Below, piece by piece: positions 1 to 6,723 of a DNA stretch of 23,888 nucleotides. Where the stretch lies: contig JAEWED010000134.1 of the NCBI GenBank assembly GCA_023389745.1, positions 1 through 23,888 of the forward strand, read 5' to 3'. The translations under genes and the position numbers were made by a program. Every line of letters starts with the position of its first letter. The stretch's first letter is position 1. Below the pieces are notes generated by a model. The model did no database searches. It was not told the DNA's origin and worked only from the letters and a program-made list of their open reading frames with translations. Origin of the DNA: Actinomycetes bacterium. GTDB taxonomy: Bacteria > Actinomycetota > Acidimicrobiia > Acidimicrobiales > Microtrichaceae.

Positions 1-1365
1 GTACACCAGCAGCGGTCCGCCGGGCCGGGTCGACGGCGACCGCGGACCGAAGGCCGGCTGGAACCTCGAGGTGACCGAGTCCGTCGGCTCGGCGCCCGGC
101 GGGTAGCCCTCGCTCGCCTGGGCGCGCCGGGCGGCGACCACCGCCGCCAGCGTGCGGAGCCAGGCGGCGAGCAGGTCGGTGCTCGGGCGCCGCCTGCGGC
201 GCAGTGCACTGAGCACGTTGGCCCGTACCGCCCACCAGACTCGTTCGCGGACGGCTCGCCGCACGCGGCGACGCAGCACCGGGTCGGCGTTGCGCCACGC
301 GGTGAGCAACCAGTTCCGGTAGTTCAGCAGGAAGAAGCCGGTCGCCCTCGCGCCGCCGGAGCCGCCGAAGCTGTGGCGGATCACGGCCCCCGGTGCGGTC
401 ACGGTGCGCCAGCCGTGGCGGGCGGCTCGCCACGACAGGTCGCTGTCCTCGTAGTAGGCGAAGAACACGGGGTCGAAGCAGCCGATCTGGCGCAGCATGT
501 CGGCACGCAGCAGCACTCCCCCGCCGCTGAAGCCGGTGACCTCGGCCGGTCCCGCCGACAGCTCGGGCACGACCTCCGGGTCGACCGGCGCCCCGAAGTG
601 CCGGTCGAAGTACTCGGCCTCGTCGGTCCGGTCGGTGCCGAGCCCGTTGAGCAGCTCGACCCGTGCGTCGCCGGGTGTCACGGTCACCGACGCGGGGCGG
701 TCCCCCAGCTGCACCGTCGCTGCCTCAGCGGTGGTCGACACCCGCAGGGTGCCGTGACCGGTGGCGACGACGGTGACCGGGCGGGTGTCGTCACCCATGG
801 GGACCAGCGCGTCGGCGCTGCCCTGAAGGCGGTGCACCAGTTCCATCGGCCACTCGGTGCGACCCACGGAGTCGACCCCGTCGAAGCGTGTCCGGTCGAG
901 TGCGTCGACGCCGCCGACGAGCAACCGGTCGATCGTCGCGGCCCCGTCGACGTCGAGCTGCACCCGGCAGAACGACGGCTCGAGCACGAGCCGGGCGGCG
1001 ACGGCGCCGACGTCGGGCGACTCGTCCGCAGCGTCGAGCAGTGCGGCCAGCCAGCCCGGCTCGGGCACGGCGTCGTTGTTGACGAGCGCGACGTGGTCGA
1101 CGTCGTCGAGGTCGCGCATCGCACGGTTGCAGCCCTCGGCGAACCCGAGGTTCCGGTCGTTCTCGACGAAGGTGACGTCGGGGTACCCCGCCTTCAGCCG
1201 CTCGAGGGACCCGTCGACCGAGGCGTTGTCGACGACGACCACCTCGACGGTGGCGTCGGCGTCGGTCGCGGCGAGGGCGTCCAGGCAGCGTCGGGTGAAC
1301 CAGTGGGAGTTCCAGTTGAGCACCACCACCCGGACACGGGGTCGGGCACGGGACGCGTCGGACAC
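1..1365 (-). CDS. GT2-family glycosyltransferase, 3' end outside window
   Basis: Inverting GT-A glycosyltransferase, probably adding a sugar to a cell-surface polysaccharide on the cytoplasmic face of the membrane. The 455 visible codons start at GTG 1365 and stay open to the left edge. The N-terminal nucleotide-binding fold shows VVVLNWNS (residues 13-20), VVVDNAS (43-49), NLGFAEGCN (72-80) and the DXD-like NNDA (96-99). The acceptor-side block is GFSGGGVLLR (278-287) and FFAYYEDSDLSWRAARHGWR (301-320), as in rhamnosyltransferase-like GT2 enzymes. Between these lies an unusually long segment (about 131-275), rich in beta-type sequence, where most relatives have a few tens of residues. After residue 350 comes an Arg-rich helical tail. 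It is the last visible gene of a leftward block with the secreted protein and the GT4, 28 bases after the former. There is no Shine-Dalgarno; a TAGTCT box lies 6 bases before GTG. Donor and acceptor cannot be read from sequence. Confidence 0.9.
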   Translation of the reverse strand, partial: MSDASRARPRVRVVVLNWNSHWFTRRCLDALAATDADATVEVVVVDNASVDGSLERLKAGYPDVTFVENDRNLGFAEGCNRAMRDLDDVDHVALVNNDAVPEPGWLAALLDAADESPDVGAVAARLVLEPSFCRVQLDVDGAATIDRLLVGGVDALDRTRFDGVDSVGRTEWPMELVHRLQGSADALVPMGDDTRPVTVVATGHGTLRVSTTAEAATVQLGDRPASVTVTPGDARVELLNGLGTDRTDEAEYFDRHFGAPVDPEVVPELSAGPAEVTGFSGGGVLLRADMLRQIGCFDPVFFAYYEDSDLSWRAARHGWRTVTAPGAVIRHSFGGSGGARATGFFLLNYRNWLLTAWRNADPVLRRRVRRAVRERVWWAVRANVLSALRRRRRPSTDLLAAWLRTLAAVVAARRAQASEGYPPGAEPTDSVTSRFQPAFGPRSPSTRPGGPLLVY

Positions 1366-1371
1366 GCCGTG

Positions 1372-1377
1372 AGACTA
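1372..1377 (-). promoter_or_regulatory. TAGTCT -10-like box, leaderless start of the GT2 gene
   Basis: On the minus strand TAGTCT is followed by six bases and the GTG start at 1365, so a transcript starting 7 bases after the box would begin at the start codon. No Shine-Dalgarno is visible. No clear -35 box is seen. The same arrangement recurs before pduO, metH and the 18489 gene. Confidence 0.45.
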
Positions 1378-1393
1378 CCCACCGGCCCCTGGC

Positions 1394-3220
1394 TCACTTC
1401 ACGGGCGAACCCGTGGGTGACACGTCGAGCTGACCGAAGGAGTAGCTGTGCGTCGACACCCCGCCGCGATGGACGACGACCTTCAGGTGGTATGCGCCGG
1501 GCGCGGTCGGGCGACCGTCCCAGCGGAACCGGTTGAGGCCGGCCTGCACCGGGATGCCCCGAGCGAGCACCACCTGGGCGGAGTCGTTGGGGTCGAGGTT
1601 CGGGTCCGCGATGATGTCGGCCGTCGTCCCGGGTGCCCATGCGTCGTCGATGAACACCACGTCGTACGCGCGCTGGCCGGGAACGACGAACTCGTTGCGG
1701 AGCACCTGCACCTGGTCGATCTGCCACGAGCGGTAGCCCGGGTCCTCGTGCGGGTGGAAGTCGAGCCCGCGGATCCAGGTCGCTCCTCCGGTGCCCCAAC
1801 CGATCGGCTGGGGGTTGTCCGCGGGGTCGAGGATCAGCGACGGCGGCCAGGTCTTCATCTCGACGTAGTAGGTCGCCGTGCCGGTGCGCAGGACGAGGTC
1901 GTCGGAGACCTGGTAGCGCGCTCCGTTGTTCGGGTGCCACACGAGCCGTCCGACGAGTCCGCCGCCGGGCGCGTCCTCGAGACCCCAGGGCCCCTCGTAG
2001 GTGATGGTGATCGCGACCTTGTGGAAGAGGGCTCCGTCGATCGGCGTGTTGACCGGCAGCGAGACGACCGGGTCGTTCCACCGGCCGGCGCTCCAGCCGT
2101 GCAACCTGCCGTTCTGGAACGCCGATGCTGCGTTCACCACCCACGCGTCGCTCGGCTGGTTCATGTCCCACGCGTCTCGACGGATCGTCGCGGCCCAGTC
2201 GTAGCCCGAGCCCTCTGCGGGCGACAGCGTCCGGGGCGACGGCCTCGACGTGACGGGCATGCTCACCGGGGACGACACGGGAGATCGCACGCCGTTGCGC
2301 ACGGTGTAGAAGCGCCCCGTCTGCCCGAGTCGGACCACGTTGCCGGGCACCGCGATGGAACGAGGACCGTTCACCTCGGCCACGAACGACGCGCTCTCCC
2401 CAGCGACGCGCCGAGTCGCTGGCGAGGACAGGTTGGCGTCGTTGGAGGGGTTGCCGTCGAAGTCGATCCACAGGTCCGCAGGGCCCCCTGTCGCCGGGAT
2501 CGACAGCGTGGGCCACGTCGTCGCCGTCGCGATGCCCACGTCGTCCACCGTGAGCGCCGGCAGGTTGCCGGCCTCGAAGCTGGTGATCATCCACAGCAGC
2601 TCGATGTTGCCGCCCCACGGGGTTCCTCGAACCGGTGGAAGGCTCGAGTTCGGCAGGCCGTCGAGGTCGCCGGCCCCGCCCATGTCCAGGTCGTAGGAGT
2701 GCCAACCGGCCTTGATGTGGAAGTACTTCAGCCCGTCGGCGCACGAGTTGCAGCGGCGGAAGTAGATCGCGGCGTTGCTGTCGCGGTCGGAGTGCATGCG
2801 GATCGTCATGCGGCGGTACTTGTCGGCGTCGAGGGGACGCGTCCGAGGATCCCTGATCGCGGTGGTGGGATAGGAGCCTGGGTCCGAGCGCAGGAGATAT
2901 GCCTGCTGCACACCGAGTAGGTGCAGGCGCCCGTTGGTCAGGCTGGCGGCGCCCTGTTGGATCATGTGCCGCGGGGTCGTGTCGAAGTCCGCCGCGTTCG
3001 AGAAGTCCATCGGGTCGTGCCACGCCGTGCGGAAGTACTCCTCGGGGGCGGTGATGGTCGAGCGGTCGACCACCGGAGCCGACGCCTGTGCCGTGGCCGA
3101 GGGTGCGGTCACCAGGTGCGACAGGGCGAGCGCTGCGGCGAACAGCGCCGCGAGCGCACGGAGCACCGGGCGGCGCGTGCGATCGGTCGTCCTGTCGGCA
3201 CCTCGTCGGTGGGTGTCCAT
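1394..3220 (-). CDS. Secreted protein with duplicated beta-rich modules and FlgD-like C-terminal domain
   Basis: Predicted exported protein of 608 aa with no recognised enzyme motif. The ATG at 3220 was chosen because it places an n-region with several Arg directly before a hydrophobic stretch (about 20-40) ending ATAQA (41-45), a good signal-peptidase site; earlier in-frame starts would overlap the GT4 gene and bury the signal. Two segments look like diverged copies of one module: about 66-235 and 346-508. Both open with a Trp/Asp-rich patch and NGRLH (96-100, 370-374), followed by matching strands such as RRMTIRMHSDR versus KVAITITYEG and LKYFHIKAGW versus ATYYVEMKTW. This suggests a carbohydrate-binding-like jelly roll, which is inference. 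Residues about 540-602, with GLNRFRWDGR and PGAYHLKVVV, resemble the FlgD Ig-like fold. Copy 1 has a Cys pair (157, 160). Its position between two glycosyltransferases suggests a cell-surface glycan role. Confidence 0.8.
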   Translation of the reverse strand: MDTHRRGADRTTDRTRRPVLRALAALFAAALALSHLVTAPSATAQASAPVVDRSTITAPEEYFRTAWHDPMDFSNAADFDTTPRHMIQQGAASLTNGRLHLLGVQQAYLLRSDPGSYPTTAIRDPRTRPLDADKYRRMTIRMHSDRDSNAAIYFRRCNSCADGLKYFHIKAGWHSYDLDMGGAGDLDGLPNSSLPPVRGTPWGGNIELLWMITSFEAGNLPALTVDDVGIATATTWPTLSIPATGGPADLWIDFDGNPSNDANLSSPATRRVAGESASFVAEVNGPRSIAVPGNVVRLGQTGRFYTVRNGVRSPVSSPVSMPVTSRPSPRTLSPAEGSGYDWAATIRRDAWDMNQPSDAWVVNAASAFQNGRLHGWSAGRWNDPVVSLPVNTPIDGALFHKVAITITYEGPWGLEDAPGGGLVGRLVWHPNNGARYQVSDDLVLRTGTATYYVEMKTWPPSLILDPADNPQPIGWGTGGATWIRGLDFHPHEDPGYRSWQIDQVQVLRNEFVVPGQRAYDVVFIDDAWAPGTTADIIADPNLDPNDSAQVVLARGIPVQAGLNRFRWDGRPTAPGAYHLKVVVHRGGVSTHSYSFGQLDVSPTGSPVK

Positions 3221-3273
3221 CGACGAGTCATCGGCGGCCGCCGTCTGCGACCTGAGCCCCCCGACCGGGTCGT

Positions 3274-4689
3274 TCAACGGAAGGTCCCGGTGAGCGTGTC
3301 CGTGATCGTTCCCGCGCTGTCGATCCATGACGGCGGCCGGTACCCCGACGACACCGCGTTCACACTTCGAGTGCTGTTGCGACCACGCTGAGCGGTGAGT
3401 GCCCGCACCCAGCCATCGGTGTCGTCGGGGGCGACCAGCTCGGCGTGCCCGGCCGCCGCCTCGGGCAGCGCGCCGCCGTTCGAGGCGACGACGGGGGCGC
3501 CGTAGGACAGCGCCTCGATCACCGGCAGGCCGAACCCCTCGGTGATCGACGGGACCGCCACGACCGTCGCCGAGCGGTAGAGCGCGGCGAGCGTCGCGTC
3601 GTCGCAGTGCTGCCACCAGTGCAGCGTGCGGCCGGCCTGCGGGTGCGACCCGAGCCGGGCGAGGACCTCGTCGTTGTGCCAGCCGGGCCGCCCGATGACC
3701 ACCAGGTGCAGGTCCGAGCCGAGACGCTGCCATCGATCGAACGCGTCCAGCAGGACCGCGTGGTTCTTGCGGGGCTCCACGGTGCCGACCACGAGCACGT
3801 AGTCGTGGCCGTCCAGCTCGGCGGGCAGCGACGCCGGGTCGCCGGTGCTCCCGGGCAGGTCCGCCCCGAGGGTCACGACGACCGCGTCGGGGACCGTCAG
3901 GCCCTGCGATCGGTTCCAGTCGGCCAGGTCCGCCGCGGTGTGCTCGGAGATGGCGAAGACCACCTCGGCGTGTGCCATCTGGGCGCGCAGGGTGCGGTCG
4001 GAGACCTCGACGAGGGTCGGCTCGAACCACTCGGGGTGCCGCTGGGGCAACAGGTCGTAGACCAGCACCGCGACGTGCACTCCACGGTCGCGCAGCTGTG
4101 CCAGCAGCGCCGCACGCTCGACCCAGAGGTTGTTCCAGACGGTGTCCATCTCGAGCAGCACCGAGCCCGGCGGCGGGTGGTACACGAGCGGGACCAGGTG
4201 CCGGTCCCGTGTCGAGGCCTGCATCCGGCGGCGAGCGTGACGGGCGACGGACTCCAGGCCGGTGCGACGCAGCAGGTCGACGGCCCGCCCTCGCGCACCC
4301 CCGCCCACCGCCGCGTTCCCACCCTCCGGCGAGTCCCCAGCCCCCGGCGAGTCCCCGCCCACGAATTCCGTCTCGGAATCGGCCTGCGGAGGCCGATTCC
4401 GAGACGGAATTCCAGCAGCGGCGGCGGCAGCGGCGCCGCCGCCGGCTGGTGCGGCGAGGTCGGCATCGGGGGCGAGCCGCGCGAGCTCGTCGGGGGTCAG
4501 GCGTCGGAACGCTCGTGCCGACTCGAGCCAGACGACCGGCACGACGTCGAGACGCGGGTCGGTGCCGAGCTCGGCGACGAGTCGGCACACCACCCGTTGG
4601 ATGCCCGCCCGCCACTGCGTGTCGACGGTGTCGGTGACGTCGACGACGACGGTGAGCGGCGCGGCGCCGCTCACAGGGCGGTCAGGCAC
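3274..4689 (-). CDS. GT4-family glycosyltransferase carrying an in-frame palindromic insert
   Basis: Retaining GT-B glycosyltransferase of 471 aa. The C-terminal nucleotide-sugar-binding half is clear: YVLVVGTVEPRKNH (297-310), LVVIGRPGWHNDEV (329-342) and the E-x7-E block ITEGFGLPVIEALSYGAPVV (382-401). The N-terminal half carries RAGIQRVV (27-34), LVYDLLPQRHPEWF (209-222) and FAISEHTA (245-252), usual for mannosyl/rhamnosyl-type GT4 enzymes of surface polysaccharides. Residues 81-132 form a low-complexity linker (Ala/Gly run, GDSPxx repeat). Within it, residues 93-109 are encoded by a perfect inverted repeat (4363-4412). The start is GTG 4689, seven bases after the moeZ stop, so translation is probably coupled; GTG 4675 is a possible alternative. 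The reading frame stays intact through the insert, so the gene is probably functional. Exact donor and linkage are unknown. Confidence 0.92.
   Translation of the reverse strand: MPDRPVSGAAPLTVVVDVTDTVDTQWRAGIQRVVCRLVAELGTDPRLDVVPVVWLESARAFRRLTPDELARLAPDADLAAPAGGGAAAAAAAGIPSRNRPPQADSETEFVGGDSPGAGDSPEGGNAAVGGGARGRAVDLLRRTGLESVARHARRRMQASTRDRHLVPLVYHPPPGSVLLEMDTVWNNLWVERAALLAQLRDRGVHVAVLVYDLLPQRHPEWFEPTLVEVSDRTLRAQMAHAEVVFAISEHTAADLADWNRSQGLTVPDAVVVTLGADLPGSTGDPASLPAELDGHDYVLVVGTVEPRKNHAVLLDAFDRWQRLGSDLHLVVIGRPGWHNDEVLARLGSHPQAGRTLHWWQHCDDATLAALYRSATVVAVPSITEGFGLPVIEALSYGAPVVASNGGALPEAAAGHAELVAPDDTDGWVRALTAQRGRNSTRSVNAVSSGYRPPSWIDSAGTITDTLTGTFR
4326..4356. repeat. 18-bp-period direct repeat in the GT4 linker
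   Basis: The 13-mer CCGGCGAGTCCCC occurs at 4326-4338 and again at 4344-4356, a spacing of 18 bases. On the coding strand this gives a six-residue repeat (GDSPGA, GDSPEG). It lies a few bases from the palindromic element, so this linker is a hot spot for length change. Confidence 0.7.
4363..4412. repeat. Perfect 23-bp-arm palindromic element inside the GT4 gene
   Basis: Left arm 4363-4385 begins GAATTCCGTCTCGGAATCGG and continues CCT; right arm 4390-4412 is its exact reverse complement (23 of 23), around the 4-base loop GCGG. Both ends are GAATTC. The arms match the arms of the tandem elements at 17502-17625: 19 of 20 against their right arm, with a weaker match to their left arm. On the minus strand the element is in frame and reads GIPSRNRPPQADSETEF (GT4 residues 93-109). 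It sits in a linker beside a separate 18-bp direct repeat, so it does not break the enzyme core. Confidence 0.92.
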
Positions 4690-4696
4690 GCGGCGG

Positions 4697-5872
4697 TCAG
4701 GCCGCGGGTGCCTGCAGCGGCGCAGGCTGGCAGTGACCCTCGAGCTCGACGACCTGGATCTGGTCCCGGTTCTCCCAGGTGATCTGGTTGGACGGGTCCT
4801 TGCGCAGCTTGAACTCGCGGAACTCCATGTCGGCGGCGTCGAAGGTCAGGTACCGCCCGACCAGGCTGTTGCCGAGGCCCAGGATGAGCTTCAGCGTCTC
4901 GACGGCCTGGATGCTGCCGACGATGCCGGGCAGCACGCCGAGCACTCCGGCCTCGGAGCAGCTGGGTGCCATCTCCGGCGGCGGCGGCTCGGGGAGCATG
5001 TCGCGGTAGGTGGGCCCGTGCTTGGGGTCGAACACGGTGACCTGGCCTTCGAAGCGGAAGATCGAGCCGTGCACGACCGGGATGCCGAGCTTCACCGAGG
5101 CGTCGTTGAGCATGTAGCGCACCGGGAAGTTGTCGGCGCCGTCGACGACCACGTCGTAGTCGCCGATGACCGACTCCATGTTCGACGCGTCGAGGCGGAC
5201 GTCGTGGGTGATGACGTTCACGTCGGGGTTGAGCAGCGTCAGGGTCTTCTTGGCCGAGTCGACCTTGCGGTCACCGATGCGGTCCATGTTGTGCAGGATC
5301 TGGCGCTGCAGGTTGGACTCGTCGACGACGTCCATGTCGACGATGCCGATCGTGCCGACACCGGCGGCAGCCAGGTACAGCGCGGCCGGCGAACCGAGGC
5401 CACCGGCACCGAGCAGGAGCACCTTGGCGCCGAGCAGCTTCTGCTGGCCCTCTTCGCCGACCTCGGGCAGGAGCAGGTGACGGCTGTAGCGGTTGCGCTG
5501 CTCGGGGGTGAGGACGTTCGGGCGCTTCCAGTCGCGGCCCTCGTCCTTCCACTTGTTGAAGCCGCCGGCCATGGACACGACGTCGGTGTAGCCGAGCTCG
5601 CCGAGCGTCTTCGCGGCGAACGCGGAGCGGACACCGCCTGCGCACATGACGATGACCGGCGCGGACTTGTCGGTCAGGCGGCTCTCGACCTGGCTCTCGA
5701 GATGGCCCCGGGGGATGAACACCGAGCCCGGGACGGCGCCCTGCTCGAACTCGTCGGCCTCTCGCACGTCGAGCAGGATCGAACCTGCGGCGCGCTGCTC
5801 CTCGGCGGTGGCCGTGTCGACCTCTCGGATGCCGGTCTTCGTGGAGTTCAGGAGTTCTCTGAAGTTGCTCAT
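4697..5872 (-). CDS. moeZ: Rhodanese-ThiF adenylyltransferase/sulfurtransferase (MoeZ-type)
   Basis: Cytoplasmic E1-like enzyme of 391 aa. It should adenylate the C-terminal Gly-Gly of a ubiquitin-like sulfur carrier (MoaD, ThiS or CysO type) and help form its thiocarboxylate for molybdopterin, thiamine or cysteine synthesis. Domain order is unusual: the rhodanese domain comes first (about 14-118), with LLDVREADEFEQGAVPGS (33-50) and active-site loop MCAGGVRS (Cys77), followed by ThiF/MoeB (about 122-370). MoeBR and Mtb MoeZ have rhodanese last. The ThiF part has GAGGLGSPAALYLAAAGVG (155-173), VDGADNFPVRY (243-253) and PSCSEAGVLGVLPG (303-316; Cys305). The E. coli MoeB zinc Cys positions are not Cys here, as also in actinobacterial MoeZ. 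ATG 5872 starts MSNFRELL; upstream codons lack family similarity. No carrier-protein gene is visible in the window, so the partner is unknown. Confidence 0.93.
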   Translation of the reverse strand: MSNFRELLNSTKTGIREVDTATAEEQRAAGSILLDVREADEFEQGAVPGSVFIPRGHLESQVESRLTDKSAPVIVMCAGGVRSAFAAKTLGELGYTDVVSMAGGFNKWKDEGRDWKRPNVLTPEQRNRYSRHLLLPEVGEEGQQKLLGAKVLLLGAGGLGSPAALYLAAAGVGTIGIVDMDVVDESNLQRQILHNMDRIGDRKVDSAKKTLTLLNPDVNVITHDVRLDASNMESVIGDYDVVVDGADNFPVRYMLNDASVKLGIPVVHGSIFRFEGQVTVFDPKHGPTYRDMLPEPPPPEMAPSCSEAGVLGVLPGIVGSIQAVETLKLILGLGNSLVGRYLTFDAADMEFREFKLRKDPSNQITWENRDQIQVVELEGHCQPAPLQAPAA

Positions 5873-5944
5873 TCGTATGTGCCTCGTGGGGGCTGGCTCA
5901 TGGGGTGGGGCTGGGCCGGGCGGTTCGCGGACGGTTCCGACAAA

Positions 5945-5950
5945 CCCTAC
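5945..5950 (-). promoter_or_regulatory. Possible -10 box for moeZ
   Basis: On the minus strand TAGGGT lies 72 bases upstream of the moeZ ATG, leaving a leader with a GAGG sequence 10 bases before the start. No convincing -35 is seen. This 162-base gap (5873-6034) separates moeZ from the divergent cupin gene and must hold both promoters. Confidence 0.25.
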
Positions 5951-6034
5951 CGAAGTGGTCAACTATCCGACAGCCCGAACTGTTCCCCCGGTCCCGTGTT
6001 CGCGTCGCACCCCGTCCTCGTACAAGATGTGGGG

Positions 6035-6379
6035 ATGGAAACGTCATCGCGTCCGTGGGGGACGTACACCGTGCTGTCGGACGAGGCGGACCACAAGGTG
6101 AAGCGCATCGAGGTGCTGCCGGGTTCACGGCTGAGCTATCAGCAGCACGCCAAGCGGGCCGAGCACTGGTTCTTCATCAGCGGGCGCGGCAACGTCGTGC
6201 TCGACGGCATCGACGTTCCGGTCGAGGCGGGCACGGCGGTCGACATCGAGCTGCAGATGCCCCACCGGGTCGAGAACACCCACGACTCCGAGACACTGGT
6301 GTTCATCGAGGTGCAGCACGGCACGTACTTCGGCGAGGACGACATCGTGCGCCTCGAGGACGACTTCGGCCGCGCCTGA
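6035..6379 (+). CDS. Single-domain cupin, mannose-6-phosphate isomerase type II family
   Basis: A 114-aa stand-alone cupin matching the C-terminal isomerase domain of type II phosphomannose isomerase/GDP-mannose pyrophosphorylase fusions: PWGTYTVL (7-14), GSRLSYQQHAKRAEHW (30-45), GRGNVVLDG (50-58), IELQMPHRVEN (71-81), and a C-terminal VQHGTYFGEDDIVRLEDDFGR like the family's usual ending. His38, Glu43, His44 and His77 are in the expected metal-ligand positions. The likely reaction is fructose-6-P to mannose-6-P, feeding GDP-mannose for glycans; the nearby GT genes fit. No pyrophosphorylase domain is attached. The ATG at 6035 has no Shine-Dalgarno, and TACAAG ends 8 bases before it, suggesting a near-leaderless mRNA. 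A non-catalytic sensor cupin cannot be excluded. Confidence 0.85.
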   Translation: METSSRPWGTYTVLSDEADHKVKRIEVLPGSRLSYQQHAKRAEHWFFISGRGNVVLDGIDVPVEAGTAVDIELQMPHRVENTHDSETLVFIEVQHGTYFGEDDIVRLEDDFGRA

Positions 6380-6469
6380 GCGCGACCGGGCCCACCACAC
6401 CGGGGAGCCCACCCCTCCGGGGCGCGATCCCCGCTGACGACGGAGCAACCGCTCCGTACCGTCCGGCGG

Positions 6470-6706
6470 ATGGCCATCCGTCAGCGTTCCGCCCATCGCT
6501 CGATCGCCCTCGCCGGCTCGCGGCGCGCCGACAGGCGTCGACGGTGCAGGCTCGTCGCGGTGCTGCTGGTGGTGTCCGGCGTGGTCCCGGCCTGCCTGCC
6601 CGACCCCGTGCCGTGGATGCCGTCCGAGGAGGACACCGGACCGGACTCAGGTCCGGACCCCGGCACGTGTGAGGATCGCAGCGACTGCGGTCAGGTCGTG
6701 AAGTAG
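6470..6706 (+). CDS. Small putative lipoprotein or secreted peptide
   Basis: A 78-aa reading frame of unknown function. An Arg-rich n-region (RRADRRRRCR, about 18-27) leads into a hydrophobic stretch (LVAVLLVVSGVV, 28-39) and then PAC (40-42), a weak lipobox-like site. The remainder is acidic and Pro/Asp-rich with two Cys near the end (CEDRSDC). There is no Shine-Dalgarno, but TACCGT (6457-6462) ends 7 bases before ATG, the spacing seen at other probable leaderless genes here. It ends 17 bases before the convergent GT1 stop. Reading frames are easily open by chance at this GC content, so it may not be a gene. Confidence 0.4.
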   Translation: MAIRQRSAHRSIALAGSRRADRRRRCRLVAVLLVVSGVVPACLPDPVPWMPSEEDTGPDSGPDPGTCEDRSDCGQVVK

Positions 6707-6723
6707 GCGGCCTCGCCGGGCTC

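Noticed and set aside
373..1536. A 387-codon plus-strand frame over the GT2 gene
   Set aside because: It is the antisense of strongly supported GT2 motifs and has no recognisable content of its own.
3221..4615. Upstream extension of the secreted-protein frame through the GT4 gene
   Set aside because: The extra part is an Arg/Pro/Gly-rich shadow of the GT4 gene in another frame; the signal peptide at 3220 marks the real start.
3274..4689. GT4 as a pseudogene disrupted by the inserted palindrome
   Set aside because: The frame is continuous from GTG to stop, both GT-B halves keep their motifs, and the insert is in a linker.
4262..6034. A long in-frame N-terminal extension of the cupin
   Set aside because: It overlaps moeZ and GT4 on the opposite strand, and the cupin family starts at about residue METSSRPWG, which matches ATG 6035.
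6627..6657. Hairpin around CCGGACC...GGTCCGG as a terminator
   Set aside because: The stem is only seven bases with a seven-base loop, lies inside the putative small gene and has no U-tract.
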